Program-made: the position numbers and the translations under genes
The notes under the pieces: model-generated
Seen by the model: only the letters and a program-made list of their open reading frames with translations
Database searches by the model: none
What the model was told of the DNA's origin: nothing
Source of the DNA: Pegea sp. RAD2-039
Lineage: Eukaryota > Chordata > Thaliacea > Salpida > Salpidae
NCBI GenBank assembly: GCA_034620365.1
Contig: JAQGEQ010000270.1
Coordinates: 1,054,001 to 1,118,000 of the forward strand
Reading direction: 5' to 3'
DNA: 64,000 nt
Shown: positions 13,294 through 24,466 of the stretch, in pieces
How positions within the stretch are numbered: the stretch's first letter is position 1
How the letters are laid out: the number at the start of each line of letters is the position of its first letter

Positions 13294-15950
13294 TTAGTTC
13301 GATCCATCACTTAAGTAATATTGTTCCAAGATTTCTTCCATTTTCTGCTTCAGTACCTCATTTGGTTCATTACTCATATTGATCGATATCAACGCACTAA
13401 CTATTACATCTTTTTTGCGAGCTTCTTTAGTTTCCCCTAACGGGTATAATAGCACATTTGACTGGTCAATAAAACTGCCGCATCTCGGATACTGAGAATT
13501 ATTAATTAATTGTTTTTGATGTTGTTGAGGATAATTTCTTTCATCATGAAAGTTTGTTTCCATTATGTGGAAAGCTGAAGCGCTCTCAAATGTTCTAGCA
13601 GACGCATACAATGAGGTAGAATAAGGCCTATCTTTAGAAAGCTGTCAAAACATTATTTAAGTCTTTTCATATTTTTTATTTGCTTAAGATTAAAAGAATC
13701 ACTTTGAAAAACCAAACAGAAAAGCTTTTATGAGCTTACTTTCAACCTATCTGTACGCTTCTTTGCATGATAGCATTCCTCACCAAGCCAACCATAACAC
13801 TGAAGATGTTTTGTCAAAAAGTGATTTTGAAACGTTGAATTTGTCAGATATCCTCCTAACAAACCCATTTGGTTGGCCTGAAGTCAAAGTTTTCTGTTAC
13901 AAACAGGTAAATTTATTTTTAAAAATTTACCCAATGATAATCTAGAGGAAAATCTGGAGATTCTCTTTGATCTTCCTATAAACAGTAATAATTTGGTTAG
14001 AAGAACTAATTTGGCTTCTTTACAAATCTAATTCTTAAACAGAATCATCCGGTAAAGACAGTTTTACTTTGATCAAACTACTAATGAATTTTACAAACAC
14101 TGTATTATTAAGAAGTGTACAAGACACATTTGTTAACTAGTAAACAGCATTTTGTAAATCTTTTACTAAACACATTTTTCATTAAGATTGGTTCACTGAT
14201 ATTTATTAAAAGATAATCTCAACTGGACTGTTTTATTACAAACAACATTTATTCATATTTTTAATAATTTAGATCTTACACTTGTAGCTATTGCCATGAT
14301 ATTTCCAAATTTGATCAAATCAGAAGTTGTTGAAAGTAGCCCGCTGCTGGCTTCCCACCACGAGGTCTCAATGTATGGTGTTCGACCAGTCTCACCATTT
14401 GGGTTTATAAAAACAGCATTTGTATTCTTGAAATACGCTCTTAAATTTGGTTAAGTTTTTACCAGCATTAATTAATAAGAAACCGAAAACTTAATTTAAC
14501 ACTTTATAAGTTTTTAGCGAAATAATAATAACTTCGTTTACCCTTTTCTGTTTAATGCTAGATAGTCCCTGTGATTTAAATCAGTATCATATAAACCCAT
14601 TTTAACCAGCTCATCTCTCAAACTCTCAACAAAATCTTCATCAGTTATTGTCTCATAAACTAACCCAAGTAATTGAAATGCGTAATTTACTGGTGTTTCA
14701 GTTGTATCCGTGCCTAACAGCATTGTTTATTTATTATTTTTTACCAAGTGGAAGTAGCTGCTTTTACATATTTCATTTACCGGGAACATATTCAAGTTTT
14801 TCCCCTGCAATTCTTCTCACAGATTCCAGCAAACTTCCACCAGGGTCATCATTATTTTCTAAAATATCTGCACTTGCTTCTTTTATACCGGACTGTTGTT
14901 GTAGAAGTTGTTTAACCGATATCTTATACTAAAAGCAATACATTTCTGTTAATAATTCTGTTTGATTTAGTATTTACATTAGAAAAAGTTTGCTTTAATA
15001 TCTTACTTTCTATTTTATTGTTTTGTTCGACCTAAATGTGTAACAAACTATTTTAAGATTTTAATCTTCAATCTAACTACCTTTTGCCTTCCACTCCTGT
15101 TTCTAACAGAGTGTCTACTCCAAACATTGTTGTCCAAAATGTCTTCTACTAAACTACATGAATCCAAATCACCATTTTGTATTAGTTTCATAATCATCAA
15201 AGCAGTGAAAGTACTTGTTACATTTTCAATAGTTCCAACTAAGTCTCCAGAAACATCCGATTTTTCTGAATAACCTTGCGATCCTAAATTAAATATTTTA
15301 ACGAGTAAAATCAGTGTGCTTTTTGTGCAGTAAATCTCAGGTAGCAGTATCAAGTTCACAAAAGTTGTTTCATAAAGGTAATAGGAAAGTAAAAACTTTG
15401 CACATCAAAACTTTTTTTCTTAATGGTAGCCACTCAAAAATAATATAAACATTGGTTTGAACATCTACTAATTGTTTTATAGATTAATTTCCAAACTTTT
15501 CACGTAAAAACACTTTTTAGTTTTAGCTTATGATAAGTTGTAAGTAAGTAAAAATTAATCATAGTTCCTAAGAATATATCAAGTTTATTTTTGAATCAAA
15601 ATTTATCATCAAATTTATTCATTATAACGCCTTGAAAACAACGCAAAGATTATCAAAAGATCAATATTTCTATCGATATATTAAATCAAATTACCTTTCT
15701 TAAAAACCACTTTTCCATTAATTGAAACTGCTAAAGCAGTTCCTTCAGGAACGCCATAATTACCTTCTTCGTTATCATTTATAAGATCTACTTCAATTGA
15801 GTCTTTTTCATTTTCACAAATAAGATTTTCACAATTTAAATTTTCAGGGAAGCTTGAAAGAGCTTTCACTCCAACAAGGCTACTAACAAAGCCAGGGTGA
15901 AAAAGTTTGCTTAATGAATACTGAACAAACTTATTCATGACTAACCACAT
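13294..15950 (-). CDS. LACTB: LACTB-like serine beta-lactamase-fold protein, probable pseudoenzyme
   Basis: Seven exons: 15695-15950, 15081-15283, 14781-14928, 14542-14713, 14280-14439, 13740-13877, 13294-13641, giving about 474 residues. Family landmarks are clear: VPEGTALAVSINGKVVFKKG, TFTALMIMKLIQNGDLD, PYIETSWWEASSGLL, then STTSDLIKFGN. The end carries SNVLLYPLG and VIVSALISINMSN, as in LACTB. In the active family SxxK supplies the nucleophile; here that position reads NVTS (about residues 106-109). The Tyr of the second motif is Pro (PVN, about 210), and the HTG/KTG triad is RCG (about 412-414). The frame is open throughout and all splice sites look usable, so this looks like a maintained protein that lost catalysis. 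LACTB in mammals is mitochondrial; I see no clear targeting peptide here. Exon 6 is the least certain. Confidence 0.82.
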
Positions 15951-16129
15951 AAAAATAAATTTATAATTTTATAAATGGTTTGCAATTAAATAAACTGAAT
16001 TATTGAAGAGTATAGTGACGTCATCAATAAGATTTATTTGATCACTTTGAGCATAAAACAAACTGATAATAATAGTAATGCAAAGTAACTAGGCCGAGAA
16101 AAGTCACATTGGAAATCCAGGGCAGAAAT
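15951..16129. other. Short upstream spacer of the LACTB-like gene
   Basis: No gene or motif recognised. It would hold the promoter of the minus-strand LACTB-like gene. Confidence 0.4.
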
Positions 16130-16900
16130 TATGGAATTCTAGTTATTGCCCATGCAGCAAGGTTTTGCTGTTTACGCCAACAAGGCTATGCAGCGGAACA
16201 GACGGACTGATGCAGCTACGCCAGCTAGCATCGCAGGAGCTGCCAGAACAGCACGATCTGCCTACGAGACTCCATGAAGCCAATGTTTCTGCCATATCCT
16301 GAGTTTCATGTTGTCAGTGGTTATTTGAACACGAGTGCATTTGTCACATAAGTAGATTGATCGAGACCTTTCATCTTTTTAGGCTCACTTTAACTCCAAA
16401 AATAAATTATAGTAATTAAGAGTAACAAGAAGCTTTACATCGAGATAAAGATCAATCTGTATAGAGCTGTTGATCTGACTACACTTTTATACGGATCTAA
16501 ATCTTGGATCTTATACGGTCGTCATTGCGATGTCTCGACCGTTTCAAGCGATGCTACCCAAAAAAGGTTTAATTATCTTGAAAAATTTGTACATCATGCT
16601 CAACTTGTAGTCGAACTCATTACTAAGATGTCTTATCAAAAGTGAAACATACGTAAGCTAATCCAGAGCCGACGCTGCAGATAAAAGAAGAAAGTGCAAC
16701 GAAGATGGGTTCTTGGGTGACCCAGCAATTGTATCTATCCCCATGGAAAGTGCTGACGGATGTACTTTTTGCGCATTGATTTATTTAGTCAGAAGTTTGC
16801 TTGCTAAAAGCAAAATAAATAAGTTTCAACTGTACACCCTTCCTTCTACCACTCTTTCTAAGTGTATCGTTTGCATTTACTTCCTTTTCTCGAACACCTG
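16130..16900 (+). mobile_element. Second LINE relic, of the LLYGSETW type
   Basis: At about 16440-16540 the plus strand reads KINLYRAVDLTTLLYGSKSW and then ILYGRH. This closely follows the YKAV-L-TLLYG-ETW-LY block that lies after the RT palm in a widespread class of animal non-LTR elements. A stop follows soon after. A later DGCTFCALIYLVRS (about 16753-16794) may be a remnant of the C-terminal zinc-finger CxxC. The less AT-rich part 16130-16290 probably belongs to the same element but could not be aligned. It is of a different clade from the relic at 10980-12150. Confidence 0.6.
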
Positions 16901-17892
16901 ATGCTTCATCTTGGAGCCTCGAAACTCTACCATAATAGTTGATAAAGCATTAGTCTTCTTAGTCTTCTAGTAGCGCGATAAAAACTTTCATTTGTAGTAT
17001 CAGCAACACTACTTTAAAATGATAAAATAGAACTTTCTCAGCTTAAATCAACTTGCATAAATCTATTGCCATGCTTTTTATAAAACCATCAAAAATATCC
17101 AAGCATTAAACTATGCTTATTATAATGTTAATAACAGAATATATTTCATTTAAACAAATCAGAAAGTTCTTGAATATATTGAAAACAAATTTCAGAAAAT
17201 ATAGAAATGAATATGACGACTTTAAAAGTTATTGAAGCATAAAATTGATAAAAAGTCTAATTTAAAATACCAATTATTTAGCTTGAATTCTAAAAGTTTA
17301 TTTGTATTTTTCTAAGACTATTTTTCTTAAGCCAAGTAAAACGTTTTCTATAAATCCGTTTTATTAACAAAGTTTTGGTTACAAATTAAAATTATTGCAG
17401 TAAACAGACAAATAATTTGATAGTTTACGATATGTTGTATAACTAAAAAAATTTGTAAATTAAGTCAAAATTGTGCTGGGATCCTTTACTACCACATTAA
17501 AATGTTATCAAATGAATTTTGAACCTTCTATAGCAGGACAATGAAGCATTCAGTCTAGATATTTTCTATTTTGTCAGTATTTTGTAGTACTTTAAATAAA
17601 TAAGTTTTGTAATAAACTTCAAACTGTTCAAATGATAGCAGTGTGTTGTGTAATTAATTTATTGGTAAGCAAAATATAAATTTGTCAAATGGATAAGACT
17701 TTTATTGAAAATACTTCAACTTGATTTTCTATAAAAATCTACAACAGAAATGCTTTCTATAAAAAATAATCACCAACACTTTTCACACAAGTATAAAAAC
17801 TAACTAAAGTATTTGAAAAGGTATTTACAACAAGGTTAATTCTTTTTATTTATTCCAACACTCGACCAAAGCTAGAGTATTAAAATGTCATT
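16901..17892. other. Intergenic, no gene seen; poly(A) signal of the YHYH gene
   Basis: AT-rich spacer. TTTATT at 17845-17850 is a minus-strand AATAAA about 43 nt beyond the YHYH-protein stop. Confidence 0.5.
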
Positions 17893-19429
17893 TCAAGAAA
17901 CGGGAACCAAGCGATACTTAGCAAAAACCCAAGGTGGGTAATGGGGTTTCTTAAGTGCAGGTGGCTTAGGCTTAAAAGCTTTAACACTAAGTCTCATTGA
18001 TACACGTCGAAATAAGTTGGTTTGAGTTGAAGGTTTTGGTCTTCTTGTAGTTGTAGACTCTTCAGAAGTAGGTACTTTTACTTTTGCTGTTGGAATTTGA
18101 CTTCTTGTGTTTGTTATTGAAGAACAGCTTGCATTTTGACAGCAGTAGAAATGCCCATCTCTTTTTAATCCAAGTTTCTCGTTCACAGTCTGAAATTTTT
18201 ACTGTGAATTATTATGAATAAAGAGATGATGACGTCACAAACCATTTCATCATGGTTGCTATCATCAGCTGCAGCTTGATGTTCCTGTAAAAAATGGTTC
18301 CATTTAAAGAAAGGGATTTATTCAGCATTTTCATCACTTACAAACTCTTTGCACGGATACTTTGCTTCTTTACATTTGCAGTTTGATCTAATTCCTTTCT
18401 CAATAACCTCACCACGGAAACATTTGAGAAAATATGGAAATTTACCAGTCACGTGATACCTACAGACCATTCAAAGGAGATTTAGAATTAATTAGTTTAG
18501 AGTTATTGTCTTTGAAGTTTAACAAGAGAAAAGTTGCTAATAATTAACTCATTAGAAGCTTGAATACTGAAGCTATACTTATAAGTTTTTAAAATTCAAA
18601 GTGTTAGGACAAATGGACCATTTACTGACCGGTAACTGCCATTAGTAAATTTGCCATTACAACTATCCAGGTCACTTGGAGTCAGCTCTCGACCGTCTTC
18701 ATCAAAAGGACCGTAAATGGGGTATCCATCCAATGCAACTCCTTCAACAAAAGATTAGACGCAAAAACGCGTTCAAGCGCGATGCCTACCAACAATTGAA
18801 GAAGCTGACCCGCAGTAATCTTTCATCAAACAAAGTGGGGCCGTATGGTAGTGATAAGTTCCCTGAGGTGAAGGGTGGCCCCAACATTCATCAAACAAAT
18901 TTAATTCAGACTGGCCTGCAGCAAAAACAACATTTTGTCAAAGTTTGAATGCCGTAATGATGACGTCATAACCTGCATCACAGCATGTCATCGTAAACGG
19001 ATTGTAGATTGGGACCCCATTTAATGCCAAACCAATAGGCCCCATTGGCAAGCAGCCGGGGTTAGACGCTAACTTTGGATTACGGTTGATGACGTAGCTG
19101 AAACTCTGAGTGGAGATTTTATTGGGTCTTCGGAAGTCCCCTGAAAATGAGGTCAGATATGAAAGCAAAAGTGGTCAGTACCTGAAAGGTGGTCAGGAAG
19201 ACCGTTTGATGTCAGCAAAAGTGTTTTGCCGTCCTTGCTTGGTTGTATATTGACAAAACCCTGAACAAACCAAGTTAAATTGATTTAAAGTTTGAAGAGT
19301 TAGTTCAACCTGAATCCCTGTGTTGATATTCACAAAAGTCCTAGACTTAAAAGCCGCAATTTCTTCATCAGTCAAACAGTAGCTGGAAGAAATTAAAGCT
19401 AAGATCAGCAGTTTGAAGATATCTTCCAT
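17893..19429 (-). CDS. Secreted YHYH-domain protein
   Basis: Eight exons: 19310-19429, 19182-19260, 18973-19140, 18790-18915, 18630-18741, 18342-18459, 18243-18284, 17893-18189, giving 353 residues with all phases consistent. An N-terminal signal peptide (FKLLILALISSSYC) leads into TSNGLPDHLSGDFR. Then come NKISTQSFSYVI and CLPMGPIGLALNGVPIYNP, followed by CCDAG. The two signature motifs are YHYH (about 143-146) and YRYH (about 201-204), with GVALDGYPIYGP between them. This order is the YHYH domain found in many marine invertebrates and bacteria; its biochemical role is not established. After the domain comes a Cys-containing part, then a 98-residue last exon rich in Pro, Lys, Ser and Thr. 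Intron 1 could be mistaken for coding because one frame stays open across it. Confidence 0.88.
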
Positions 19430-22400
19430 CTTACTTTCATTTATTAGTTGAAAACAAATCTTCTCTTCTTATATTCTTGCAAAAAGCCTGAGGCGAGAAA
19501 CAACTTTTATTCACAACATTTAATAATTTAAGTTCTTCAAAAATATTTTTAATAAAACTATATAATCTTTAACCATATGATTTAATACCATTTTTATTAA
19601 AAATTGTCATCAAGTCTGATACAATAATGAGAATAAAAATGAGATAAAAATATTACTGACAAATTCTTAATAAAGTCTACCATTAAGTTGGCCAAAAAGG
19701 TTTAAAACTTTAAAATTAAAATTAATTTTAATAAATTTTACTTCAGAATTAGAACAAAAAATTTTGTATTCAACTTTTAAACTGCTGGTTTATTTCACAA
19801 AAATATGATTGGTTTAAATAAATGATAAACCTACCCAAGAACCTTTTCTAAGGTGTATTTTTAGCAAAAATCATAAAAAAAGAAAGCGTTCTTTTCATAA
19901 TAAAATACTTTTTATCATCTGTATTAACAACGTTGAAAATTGCTTAGTGGTTTTATATCTGATGCCATTAACTTCTCAATTTTGTTCATAATTTCAGTAA
20001 AAATATTTAAATTTTTTGGAGAAAGCAACATAATTTTAAACCTTTTTACTATTTGCAACATATTTGAAAAGCTTACAAGGAAACATGTACTGAGTGATTA
20101 TCTACTAGTAATGAGAACTTTAGATTACAATATAAACGACATTGAAAATCTTGTGAATATTTTGAATAGTATGAATCCGGTTAAGATAATTTAGTAAATG
20201 TTTGTAAAAACACGTTGTCCAAAATGACTAACCTGAATGATTAGGATTTGCAAATTTCAAAAAGAGTTCAGCAAAAGTACTTATTTGGATAGTATTAAGT
20301 ATATCTTTGAAAATATATCTTTTAACTTAATTTGAACTTTATAAGTTTATTTTTTCAGATGTTGATAAATGTTTTACGTTCTTAGTTAGTAAAATTGTAA
20401 AAATTTTTTGTAATAAAATACAGAAACAAATGAATAAAACTTTGAAAATTACTTTAGAATAATCATTAGTTGTTTATAAATTAAATGTTAATAAATATAA
20501 AATTATTTGACAGTCTGAATTAATTTTGTTTTGTTAATTAAGAAATAAGTTGAGTAAAAACAAAAAGTAAAATGACATTATCAGAAACTTTTTGAAAGAA
20601 TAAAAAAATGGGGTCACTAAAATTAGTTCTTGTGCTTAGTTTTGATCAGAGGAAAATTGTAAATATAGAATTGAATAAGTCAAATTTTTTCGATTAGATA
20701 ACAAAATTCTGATGACGTGTCATTCGGTAATAATATTGAAAAGATTTTTGAATCTAGAATAACCTTTCAAATTTTTGTAACTTTAATTCGAAAATTATCA
20801 TTCTAAAATAATTGTTTAAAAATAAAATGTTTGATTTACAGAATTTACAGCTTGCAAAAGTTACCGATTATGTCATACATTTTGTTGGTAACGATCTAGA
20901 GCATCTGTACGATTAAAGAAAACAAGAAATGCATCACAAAAACAAACAACTTTACGAATTAACGTTAAAAGATATTTGCTTGACCATTGCAGAAGTCATA
21001 TAAATTCTATTTGCAGAATTGCCGAGAAATTGGTTGACTGCACAAATGAGTTTGAAGATGATGTCACTGGCGTCAGTTGTTACTTTTAATCTAAAAAAGT
21101 ATTATTTGCAGCCCCTCAACTTTCAATGAGGTCTTTATAAAAACTGCAATCAGTGACTTTTAGTCGTAAAAACAACAAAAATATGTTTTAAAAGAAAGGT
21201 TCTACAAATTTGTCTGGTATTTCGAAATACTTCTTAATGCCACTTTTTCTAATACAAATCAGTCTTTATTTATATTCAAACTCAATCTTTGTATTTCTTT
21301 TATAGATATAAAGAAATGGAAAAATATTTTTTTTTGTAACTGTTGTTGTTAATAAATGTTTATCGATAGTAAATATGTTTTGAACCAGCCACGTGTTCCA
21401 CCCATGAGGCTAGTATCAAATATGTGTGGCGATAACAGACAAACTTATACCTAAATTTATTACCCAAGATTAAATATATAATGTAAAATTATATAAAATT
21501 AAATTCCATATTTCTATCTTTTACTACAATCTATTTCTTAATTTTAAAGTTCGTATTATTTATGTCTGAAGCTATCAAATTTCTAGATTTTTTAGTTAGC
21601 TTATCTCTATTTGTAAATTAGTAACGAAGCTGATTATTATTTTGAGATGTAAAAGTTGTTTATCTAAAAAGTGTCAAATTTTATCAAAATTTTTTATTTC
21701 TCTTTTTACTACAAGATTACATTTAAATGTGTCAAACACAAAAATATAAACAAAAATCTTTACTAAAATAAGAAAAGCTGCTTAAACTAAATCAAACATA
21801 TTTTTCATATCTATATTTCTCTTTATCAACTTATTTAACTTTTAAGTTACATAGATTTCCATGAACAATTTTTTCAAATAATTTTTTTAATCATGAACAA
21901 ATTAGAGCAAATTTGTATTCAATCAAAAAACAGTTTCTTGCTTTTATGTAATTAACAATATAATTTATAAGCATTCAGTAAAAAGTATTTGATAAAACTA
22001 AGTTATTCTATTTATTATCATCTTTTTACAATGTGTGATATAATGGTACACTTGGCATTTAAAATTTTTAGATTTTATACAAGATCGTCTACAACATTTG
22101 AGTTGTTTTCTTTGAAAAGAGATAAAAGTATTTGAAGTAAATATATTTATATATAAACAAGCTATTATAAACTTGTTTACAAACTTATTATTTTAGAAAG
22201 AGATTTGTACTAAAAGAATTTTTTTTACTTTGCTTTAGATGAATATTTTAAAAATAGATTAACCATAAAAACAATAAAAAGAAAATAGATGAGACCTGAT
22301 ACAAGTTCAAAAAAGTTTTTCAATGAAAATCGATAAGAAACAACATTTAATTATTTAAGGCTTTTAAGAAAAACTAGACTTCACATAAATTGATGTAGCA

Positions 22401-24466
22401 AACTTACTTTGGAGTTTTAGATTGACAGTGTAAAGTAGAAAGAATTTTTTCTCATTAAAAATCTGAATTTAATATTTATTAACTAATTGATCAAACTTAA
22501 TTGAGTTTTATCACAAAATATTGTGAAGTATAAAAGTAGGAAATATAAAGTTAAAATGCTTCAAATTTATGAATGAAAGTTTTATGAATAAAATAGTTTG
22601 AAATTGTGTTTTTAGAGTACAAATAAAAGCAGTTACTGGATTATGTTGATTTAAAGTATTTTCAATAGCGACGCTATATATATACTGAATAAAGAAATCG
22701 GGGGTCAATTATTAATTAATTTCAAAAATTTTAAACAAAATAATAACTTAATAAGTCAATTATTACAAAATATGTATAATAATTTTTAACGATTAACAGA
22801 TATTAAAAACATTTTAATTTATTATTTGATTCAAATTTTGTTTCTGAAAGCAAAGATTAAAAGATAAAGTCAAAGTTAGATATTCATAAAAAGTTTTTAA
22901 GGTAGTCATCATATTTTTAAGCTTATCTTATTATTTATTGATAAGGTTGTTGAAATTAGATTACGTTTATTTTAACAATAATTGTTTTGTTGTTTCTAAT
23001 GTTAATATCCTATTTTAAAAATTAACTTCTTAAGTTTTGTTGTTTTCACGCCTTTCAGGTTGAATCATTTGAAAAAAAGTAAAAGTATAATATTTACTGA
23101 AACTTAACTACAGCTTGGTTGTGAATTACTATTATAATCAAATGCTTCATTATAGACCAAAAGCCATTAAAAATAAATTAATAGCTCGTGACGTTTTTAG
23201 TTTATATTTTTTGAAGTTCTGAAATAAGGGTAACATTTAGAAAAGTTTTTTGTTGCAAATTAACATTTTGTGCTTAAATTTGTTTATTTTTGCTTGAACT
23301 TTAACCTTAACATATAAAATTATTTCAGAAATGATAAAGGACTTTAAAAGATAAATTATATTAAAAATATAAATACAATATTAAAATAAGGTTTCAATTT
23401 TACCAAAATTTGGAAAAATGTTTTATACCCTTCTTGATCAATCTAATAAAACAATCATTAATCCGTAGCAACTAAATCTATAAATTAAAATTGATGTTGT
23501 GTAAACAAAAGTTGCTTTTCATATTAAATGTTTACAAGCTAAATGCTGTAATTTGTAACTGATGTGAGGTAACCAAGTTTTCATTTACATTTTCTATTAG
23601 ACTAATTTTACTTTGTTTAACTGTAAAATCAAAGTATATTTACCAATCTTTTTAGTAGGAAAGGTTAATAAAGGTCAACCCAGAAATAAGTCGATGAGTT
23701 GGCATAAGTTGGAGAAGATAGTGAAATTGGTTGCAACTAGTTGATAAGCTGGTTCAGTTTTTTAATTCACCATTACTAAGTTTAATAACTTGTCATATCG
23801 TTGATAATTTGTATATTGAAAGTTTTTTACTGGCCAATTTATTGTTGTCTACTGGCCTAGATTTATAATTTTTGTTTGACTTTCTTGCATTTGCACTTCT
23901 TTGTATTTCTTTGCACTTCTTTGTATTTCTTTGTACTTTTTTGTATTTCTTTGTACTTCTTTGTATTTCTTTGTACTTCTTTGTATTTCTGTAACCAATT
24001 GCTAGTCCTATACATAGTTTAACTATGCTTAATTGAACTAGAGTATATTAACAAATGGTTACATACTGTAACAAGTTTTTGTAGACTAATTAAAATAGAA
24101 ATAGATACTTTTATACTTGATGGTATTTGCAAGAGTTTTGCTGATGACAAGCATATTAAAAATGAAAATTATTTGTTTTACTTCCCTTTGTGTTTGGTAG
24201 TTTCGAATACTTTGTTTATTTAAGGTTAAATATTATAGTTTTAATGTCAGTTGATTTAAATTTTTTGCGGTTTTAAGTTGTAAGAGAATATTTGTTTCAT
24301 AAGCTCAATTTAAAAGTTTTACTTCAATGTGGCAACTTCTCAAATACTTAAGTTATTTTGGATAGATAATTGAGATAGTTTATCTCCAGCTGCGATAAAA
24401 AAGTTAACTATTAATCTAAACTAATGAAATTTTTTTACTTTAGAAAAGATTTCTTAAAAAATCACC
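19430..24466. other. 5-kb gene-poor AT-rich region
   Basis: Very AT-rich with only short, unconvincing open frames on both strands. No exon chain, RNA gene or transposon protein could be recognised. It holds the 20-bp minisatellite at 23891-23990 and, at its right end, a splice acceptor (TTTACTTTAG, about 24443) just before the SLC22 start codon. Regulatory sequence or old repeats may be present but cannot be named. Confidence 0.5.
23891..23990. repeat. 20-bp minisatellite, five units
   Basis: Five head-to-tail units of TTGTACTTCTTTGTATTTCT, with TTGCACTTCT in the first two and one T-for-C change in the third. Each unit is itself two related 10-mers. Confidence 0.9.

Noticed and set aside
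18676..18948. 90-residue plus-strand open frame with a start codon-like beginning and basic composition
   Set aside because: It is antisense to YHYH exons 4-5, whose minus-strand reading matches the family motif by motif.
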